Shown: one piece after another, positions 14,219-19,090 of the stretch
How positions within the stretch are numbered: the first letter of the stretch is position 1
Layout: each line of letters begins with the position of its first letter
Source of the DNA: CAYVTV01 sp964454295
Lineage (GTDB): Bacteria > Bacteroidota > Bacteroidia > Bacteroidales > GCA-2748055
Direction: 5' to 3'
DNA length: 19,090 nt
Assembly (NCBI GenBank): GCA_964454295.1
Contig: CAYVTV010000051.1
Coordinates: 1-19,090, forward strand
Made by a program: the position numbers and the translations under genes
The notes under the pieces: model-generated
What the model was told of the DNA's origin: nothing
The model's input: only the letters and a program-made list of their open reading frames with translations
Database searches by the model: none

Positions 14219-16771
14219 CTATTTCATTTTTTTACCTGAAACATAGATTTTATCTATATCTATATTGCCATATACTACCTTTACAACAGGCTTCCCGTTT
14301 TCAAGTCCCACATTCCCAAATCCTCCGGCGGTGGAAAGGAAGGAGGTGAAAGTGTTCCCGATCCTGGAATCAATGTAGAGGATTTTTTCCACCGCATCGT
14401 ATCTGATACCCGTCAGGCCCTGTAAAAGTCCGTAACTGGACATTGCCCGGGCATACCAGTATCCGCACTCCACTTCATTAAAGGGATTGCGCACAGCACC
14501 ATTGTACCTTGACCGGCAGGTTCGTACAATTTCAAGTCCTTTTTCCACTTCTCCTTTCATCATCAGATGGCTTGCAACATGGTACTCAATACCTGTCCAT
14601 ACTTCATCACTGTAGAAAAAAGGTAATGTCAGGTTTTCTCCTTTCGGCCAGGAACATAACAATAATCCTCCTTCTTTTCCCAGGGCATATGTTGATCTTT
14701 GTGTATTTGGATGTTTTGAAAGGTCTTTTTTCAGGTTATATTTATATACCGACAACAAATGACTTGTAACTTTTGTGTTGTCAATCACTTCATCCAAACC
14801 GCAGACACTGGCTATCCACATTCCCAGAATTCCATCTGAAAGGCAACCGGTTCCATATTGGTACTTTGGACCTTCTTTTTTCAGTACCTCAAGTGCTTCC
14901 TCCGAGGTGTACCTTGATTGACGAAGAAGCGGGATTACAGAAGAATTCACCTGTTGACCGTTAACTGCGAGTTCAACAGGATTCTTAGCTAACAACCCTT
15001 CCCATTGTATTTTCTGAAAAAAATATTCGCCATTAAACAATTCGTTTTCCATATATTTTTTCCCTTTGTTTAACAGTTCCTGGTAAAAATTTACCGGTAT
15101 TTCCATTTCTTTAGAAATTTCCACAAATGCAGAAAGGGCACCCAGATAGAAACTTGTACACATTCCATTCGGTCCCCAGAATTCAATATCGTATGTATTG
15201 TGGTGTGGTTCTTCCAGAATCCCTTTGAATTTTGGGTCCCAGGTACGAATGCAGTAATCCATGCTATTTTTTATTTTCGGATATAGTTTTCGTAACCACT
15301 CTGTATCCCCGCTTATCCGCCAGTCACGGTACACTTTCATAATACCTCCAAGTTGTCCGTCAGCTGCAGCATGACGATCATGTATAGCTGATGATATGGG
15401 GAGATTTGAACGAAACGCCTGGTGCCCTTTACTATCCTGACTAGCAAAAAATTCAGTTTCGCGCAATGTTCTTTCCAGCGAAGGGAAAAGATGTGGTATA
15501 GCCTGGGCGTAATTCCATACATGGGTACATGAACCATAGCAACAACCTCGTTCACCGTCACATCCTTCCCATCCCCAAAGCTTGCCATCATGTTGTCTCA
15601 AAACTGTGGGTGATTTAAGAATAGTAAGATTAGCCGCAACCGCTTCTAAAACTTCGGGAGGAAGAGTGGATGAATAGAAGGCATCTCTGAATAATTCAGA
15701 GTTAGTCTTAAGTTCATGATAATTCTTGTTCCAATATTCATTAACTTCCTGAATACTTTTAAAACGTTCCAGGTACCATGGTTTATAATAAGGATAAGCT
15801 GATGTACATATACCATCCGAAACATTAATTGTTTCATCAGGCCATCGGCCTGCTTTCATTGTTGTATCAGGGAAAACATACCAGCAAAAACGCACAGCAA
15901 CCGTTTTTTCCTCACCATTTTCAAGTGAAAGCGGAACATAAAGTGATGTTCCGTGTACTCCTTCATTTTTCAGCGGAGTATCAGGCATTTGTCCGTTTGA
16001 TATGTCTTTCCATAAAACAGTAAATGCATCCCTTTCATTACCATCAAACCATGCATGGTCAACAACCGCTTGCCTGTCGGTTGTAATGCTGAAATATGCT
16101 TTTGGATTTAAATTGTCACGATTCTCCCCCAACATTACAAATCCGTTCTCAGTTTGCGCTATCCTTCCCGCAGAATGTGTTTTTGATATAAAATTTGCAG
16201 CATGATAAGAGAAAATAATATCCAGTCTTTTTCCTGAAGTATTTTTAAAACTGTATTCTATTGCAGCGACGGGGAGACTTGAATTATCAACATCAGTTGG
16301 TATGAAAGGGCTCCACGCAGTAATTTTTGTTTTCAGAGGAACATCAGAATCTTGTAATTCCAATGTGGCAAAAGGAAACCGGGCAAGAAACTTTCCATTC
16401 GAAAATCTTGGTAAACCAAAATTGGAACCTTTCCCTCCCCTTGTAGGATTAATTGCATAATATTTCCAGGATGGGACGGGGGCCTCAAGCACTTTTGATC
16501 CATTCTCCACACCTCTAATATGAATGGCAGCAAATGCCAGGGGATAACTATCCATGTCAGGCCGGTGTTCTATGGATAGATTAGAAAGAGAACCCGTTCC
16601 ATCAAAACAAATCATTCCTGCACCTGTTCCTCCGAGAGGGAAAGCAATCCTGTCGAGGTTAGCACCCTCATAATAACTGTTAAAAAAATGTTCGTCTTTT
16701 TGAGGAAAAATTTCAGTATGTGACCAGATAGTCAGGAGTAATATGAACAAAACTGAACGATATATTTTCAT
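14219..16771 (-). CDS. GH116-like glycosyl hydrolase (GBA2_N/DUF608), secreted
   Basis: The protein has 850 residues with a signal peptide (hydrophobic 6-17, probable cleavage near 23-25). The N-terminal beta domain shows IAFPLGGTGAGMI (42-54), SLSNLSIEHRPD and the layout of GBA2_N. The C-terminal (alpha/alpha)6 catalytic domain starts near 370. It contains GCCYGSCTHVWNYAQAIPHL (409-428), ADGQLGGIMKVYRDWRISGD (470-489), and HHNTYDIEFWGPNG (523-536). The Asp in TYD (Asp528) matches the acid/base of characterised GH116 beta-glucosidases. The nucleophile Glu of those enzymes falls in an E-T-x-D-V segment that aligns here with S-C-T-H-V (414-418), so the canonical Glu is apparently absent. Activity may therefore differ from GBA2-type glucosidases. 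It is transcribed 181 bp after the GH38 gene and 101 bp before the sulfatase. Family membership is secure; specificity is open. Confidence 0.87.
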   Translation of the reverse strand: MKIYRSVLFILLLTIWSHTEIFPQKDEHFFNSYYEGANLDRIAFPLGGTGAGMICFDGTGSLSNLSIEHRPDMDSYPLAFAAIHIRGVENGSKVLEAPVPSWKYYAINPTRGGKGSNFGLPRFSNGKFLARFPFATLELQDSDVPLKTKITAWSPFIPTDVDNSSLPVAAIEYSFKNTSGKRLDIIFSYHAANFISKTHSAGRIAQTENGFVMLGENRDNLNPKAYFSITTDRQAVVDHAWFDGNERDAFTVLWKDISNGQMPDTPLKNEGVHGTSLYVPLSLENGEEKTVAVRFCWYVFPDTTMKAGRWPDETINVSDGICTSAYPYYKPWYLERFKSIQEVNEYWNKNYHELKTNSELFRDAFYSSTLPPEVLEAVAANLTILKSPTVLRQHDGKLWGWEGCDGERGCCYGSCTHVWNYAQAIPHLFPSLERTLRETEFFASQDSKGHQAFRSNLPISSAIHDRHAAADGQLGGIMKVYRDWRISGDTEWLRKLYPKIKNSMDYCIRTWDPKFKGILEEPHHNTYDIEFWGPNGMCTSFYLGALSAFVEISKEMEIPVNFYQELLNKGKKYMENELFNGEYFFQKIQWEGLLAKNPVELAVNGQQVNSSVIPLLRQSRYTSEEALEVLKKEGPKYQYGTGCLSDGILGMWIASVCGLDEVIDNTKVTSHLLSVYKYNLKKDLSKHPNTQRSTYALGKEGGLLLCSWPKGENLTLPFFYSDEVWTGIEYHVASHLMMKGEVEKGLEIVRTCRSRYNGAVRNPFNEVECGYWYARAMSSYGLLQGLTGIRYDAVEKILYIDSRIGNTFTSFLSTAGGFGNVGLENGKPVVKVVYGNIDIDKIYVSGKKMK

Positions 16772-16874
16772 GTCTGTTTTTATTTAATGGTTAGTCATTT
16801 ATTACAATATTTCGTTAAATTTAAAACAAACTCAAAGGCGGAAAGTATTGATTATCAATAAAATACACAATATG

Positions 16875-16901
16875 ATAATGAGTAATTAAAATACTCATTA
16901 T
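16875..16901. other. Perfect 10-bp inverted repeat between the GH38 and GH116 genes
   Basis: ATAATGAGTA (16875-16884) and TACTCATTAT (16892-16901) are exact reverse complements around a 7-nt A/T loop, in the 181-bp gap downstream of GH38 and about 105 bp upstream of the GH116 start. A smaller repeat (GTTAT/ATAAC, 16908-16923) lies beside it. The minus strand has no T-tract after the stem, so it could be an operator or an mRNA-processing hairpin rather than a terminator. No promoter octamer was found here. Confidence 0.4.
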
Positions 16902-16952
16902 AAGCATGTTATAAAAACATAACGAACTATTATTATTAAATCCAAAACAATT

Positions 16953-19090
16953 TTACTTTTCGAGTATTATACCTAACGTTAAAATCTCATGAGCACGAAT
17001 TTTGAATTGTACGGAATTATCATTAATTGCAGTATCTATGTTATCATTTAGGGGAAATTCAATAATATTCAATTTACGTACAGAATTTATTTTTGATGGT
17101 AGTTTAATATTAACGATTTGTTCATTGCCTTCAACTTCAACTAATCTTAGTATCAATTCATCTGTTTCTTCTGCTTTTTTAATGCCTGTCAGATAAACAC
17201 CTTTACCATCAAGAGATATGAGGGAATTTTCTTCAATACGTGTTGCATGTTCCTTTACAAGTGCCAAAGAAGGAGGTTCATATGCATGAACAGGCACATT
17301 AAAGTCATTGCCTTCATTCCAGACACCATTTTTCCAGTCTCCAGGATGAGGGAAAAGAGCGTAATTAATCTCAAATTTACCAAGATTTGGATAGATATCA
17401 GGTGCTCCGGCAGCTCTCATCAGTGTTAATCTTAATTCGCCCTGATGATATGAATGTCCATATCTTGATCTGTTTAGGAGTGCAATACCTATTTCCCCAT
17501 TTGACAGATCCACCCACTTTTGAGCCGGCACTTCCTGCCCGTCATGTCCTTCATTCTGTGTCCAATCGGAAACAAACCGCTTATATGATGTTGGAATTTT
17601 TCTTAAATCGGTTGGCCTTTCAACAACATTAAAGGGAACGTGGCAATTAAACACAGGATTCTCAATTGCGATAGGGAAAATAGCTCTCAGCATGGGAGAA
17701 TCTGTTGAATCAGTGCCAGTTTCAAGCCAATGGACTTCCATGTTATATTCTATTCTCGGATAAGATTTGTATATATATATTCTTTCAATAAACCTGGATT
17801 TACCCCAGGTTTTTATTGTTTCAACACAAGCTCTTACCGGTCCTCTTTCAATAACCTTTACACTTTCGACATTTGAAACATCTTCTTCTCTTATTATCTT
17901 GTTTATGGTCCAGGCTTTCATTTTCCCCTTTTTATCTTCAAGATATATCTTTAATTTATTAAGCTCACCTCCTTTTTTCACATATTCCATTTTACTTCTT
18001 TTATCAAAAAGACTTATAATCGAACCTTTATTCATATCAAAGGTGATAATAAAGAAATCTGTCTCAAAAGTGTTTTCATCTATATTTATAGTGTTATTTA
18101 TCTCTCCCTCTTTTAACACATCAATATAATATGTTTTGTATCCACCTGCAGGAAAGTAATCATCAATAAACTGAACCTTTGAAGTATAACCAGGAGGTGT
18201 GCGTTTTGAATAGGTAATTTGTGCAGGATATGATTTGCCGGAACCATCCCGCACAAGAACTGTAGCCAGACTGCTATCAATTGGTATAAGTTGATTATTG
18301 CCATCTGATTGTAAAAAATTTGGGTTTTCGTTTTTCACCAGATTACGATTTTCTTTATTTACTGGTATAAAATTTTTACCATAGTAATTCGATCCCCATG
18401 AAGCAACTTTTACTGAAAGGGGTTCTTCGTGGGAATAAACAGTAGCTTCTACGATTGCCTTGCGTTGGCATGGAATAAGATTGAATGCAATAACTGGTTG
18501 TCCCAGTCCATCCTGAAATTTAATTTCGTCTGTTAATCTCAAAATGGCTTTATCTTTTAGCTCTGTTGATTTACGTTCTGCTTCATTGTAGCGGGCAATA
18601 GCTTGTTTATTAGCCTCATTGATGGCTGATCCGGGAAGAATATCGTGGAACTGGTTAAAAACGATGGTTTCCCAGAGATCATTCAATTCATTCTGAGGAT
18701 ATTTATCTCCGTTGATCCAACGAAGTGTATTGAAGAATTCACTGCTATACATGGAACTTTCGCAATTTCTATTACCATCTTTGATTTCTGAAACAGTAGT
18801 ATAACATCCTTCAAAAATGAATTGCATTTCACCGGTATGAGTAGGCCGGCCCTCCATTTCCCCGGAAAGGGCATTAAAAAAGTCAGATGCCGTAGTAAAT
18901 TTCACTGCCGGATAATTTGGGGTCTTGTCCAGTTTGTGGATCATTTCAATATTTGCCCTGGTAGGGCCACCTCCATGATCTCCCACTCCGGTAACATGAA
19001 GAATCCTGTTTTTATCAGGAGCAATTTTTTTTAATTCATTCTTTAAATCTTCTTTAATAGTTTCATTAGGCATACTGTTGGCATAGCATA
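16953..19090 (-). CDS. GH38 alpha-mannosidase, N-terminal part cut by the window edge
   Basis: The frame stays open to the right edge, so the true start lies outside; the ATG at 19073 is internal. Numbering from it, VGDHGGGPT (30-38) is the conserved GH38 GDHGGG region near the active site. FEGCYTT (88-93 and following) and WETIVFNQFHDILPGS (134-149) are further family marks, the latter carrying a zinc-ligand His (143). The remainder is the beta-rich C-terminal domain, with the substrate-side segment FFIITFDMNKGSIISLFDKRS typical of Glyco_hydro_38C. The first zinc ligands and the nucleophile Asp would be in the missing N-terminal portion. GH38 retaining enzymes remove alpha-linked mannose. 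No statement on signal peptide is possible. It is the first visible gene of the right-hand minus-strand block and supports a mannose-containing substrate. Confidence 0.9.
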   Translation of the reverse strand, partial: CYANSMPNETIKEDLKNELKKIAPDKNRILHVTGVGDHGGGPTRANIEMIHKLDKTPNYPAVKFTTASDFFNALSGEMEGRPTHTGEMQFIFEGCYTTVSEIKDGNRNCESSMYSSEFFNTLRWINGDKYPQNELNDLWETIVFNQFHDILPGSAINEANKQAIARYNEAERKSTELKDKAILRLTDEIKFQDGLGQPVIAFNLIPCQRKAIVEATVYSHEEPLSVKVASWGSNYYGKNFIPVNKENRNLVKNENPNFLQSDGNNQLIPIDSSLATVLVRDGSGKSYPAQITYSKRTPPGYTSKVQFIDDYFPAGGYKTYYIDVLKEGEINNTINIDENTFETDFFIITFDMNKGSIISLFDKRSKMEYVKKGGELNKLKIYLEDKKGKMKAWTINKIIREEDVSNVESVKVIERGPVRACVETIKTWGKSRFIERIYIYKSYPRIEYNMEVHWLETGTDSTDSPMLRAIFPIAIENPVFNCHVPFNVVERPTDLRKIPTSYKRFVSDWTQNEGHDGQEVPAQKWVDLSNGEIGIALLNRSRYGHSYHQGELRLTLMRAAGAPDIYPNLGKFEINYALFPHPGDWKNGVWNEGNDFNVPVHAYEPPSLALVKEHATRIEENSLISLDGKGVYLTGIKKAEETDELILRLVEVEGNEQIVNIKLPSKINSVRKLNIIEFPLNDNIDTAINDNSVQFKIRAHEILTLGIILEK

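Overview
The window looks like an accessory, carbohydrate-focused region of a Bacteroidota genome, perhaps a Bacteroidales/Marinilabiliales-type organism. The pointers are lipoprotein and Tat-type leaders on degradative enzymes, weak or absent Shine-Dalgarno sequences, AT-rich intergenic DNA, a TAnnTTTG-type -7 element before the fic gene, and the gene content itself (GH38, GH99-like, GH109, GH116, sulfatase, secreted Gfo/Idh/MocA oxidoreductases). No rRNA, tRNA, CRISPR array, complete insertion sequence, SusC/SusD pair or dedicated regulator was seen.

Left block (1-6.6 kb). A secreted PQQ-type beta-propeller protein on the + strand (156-1442) converges on a minus-strand cluster. In transcription order the cluster is an SDR oxidoreductase (6603-5767), an ACS-type MFS transporter (5545-4244), a URO-D-superfamily protein (4129-2975) and a Tat-exported Gfo/Idh/MocA oxidoreductase (2942-1512). 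The last two are 32 bp apart and probably co-transcribed. The block reads as import and redox or one-carbon processing of a small, sugar-like compound; the substrate is not evident.

Middle (6.6-8.45 kb). A 118-bp inverted-repeat (MITE-like) element and a second bulged inverted repeat lie between the SDR gene and a GH109-type NAD-dependent alpha-N-acetylgalactosaminidase (8442-6994, minus).

Island (8.45-10.86 kb). A small patch of gene wreckage separates the GH109 gene from the other glycoside hydrolases. It holds the C-terminal stub of a DUF4143 ATPase (9082-8654), a roughly 185-bp remnant of a second GH99-like gene (9269-9083), unrecognised small reading frames, one intact AT-rich class II fic gene (9591-10661, +), and a broken antitoxin/MazF-PemK pair (10736-10861). 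The antitoxin frame is disrupted by a perfect 17-bp tandem duplication. The toxin keeps only about seven codons before it runs into the 3' end of the intact GH99-like gene.

Right block (10.86-19.09 kb, all minus). In transcription order: a GH38 alpha-mannosidase cut by the window edge, a GH116-like protein in which the usual nucleophile position does not appear to be Glu, a lipoprotein type I sulfatase, and a GH99-like (WbsX-type) lipoprotein. With GH109 this suggests breakdown of a decorated, probably sulfated and mannose-containing glycan at the cell surface and in the periplasm. The uptake machinery is either outside the window or absent.
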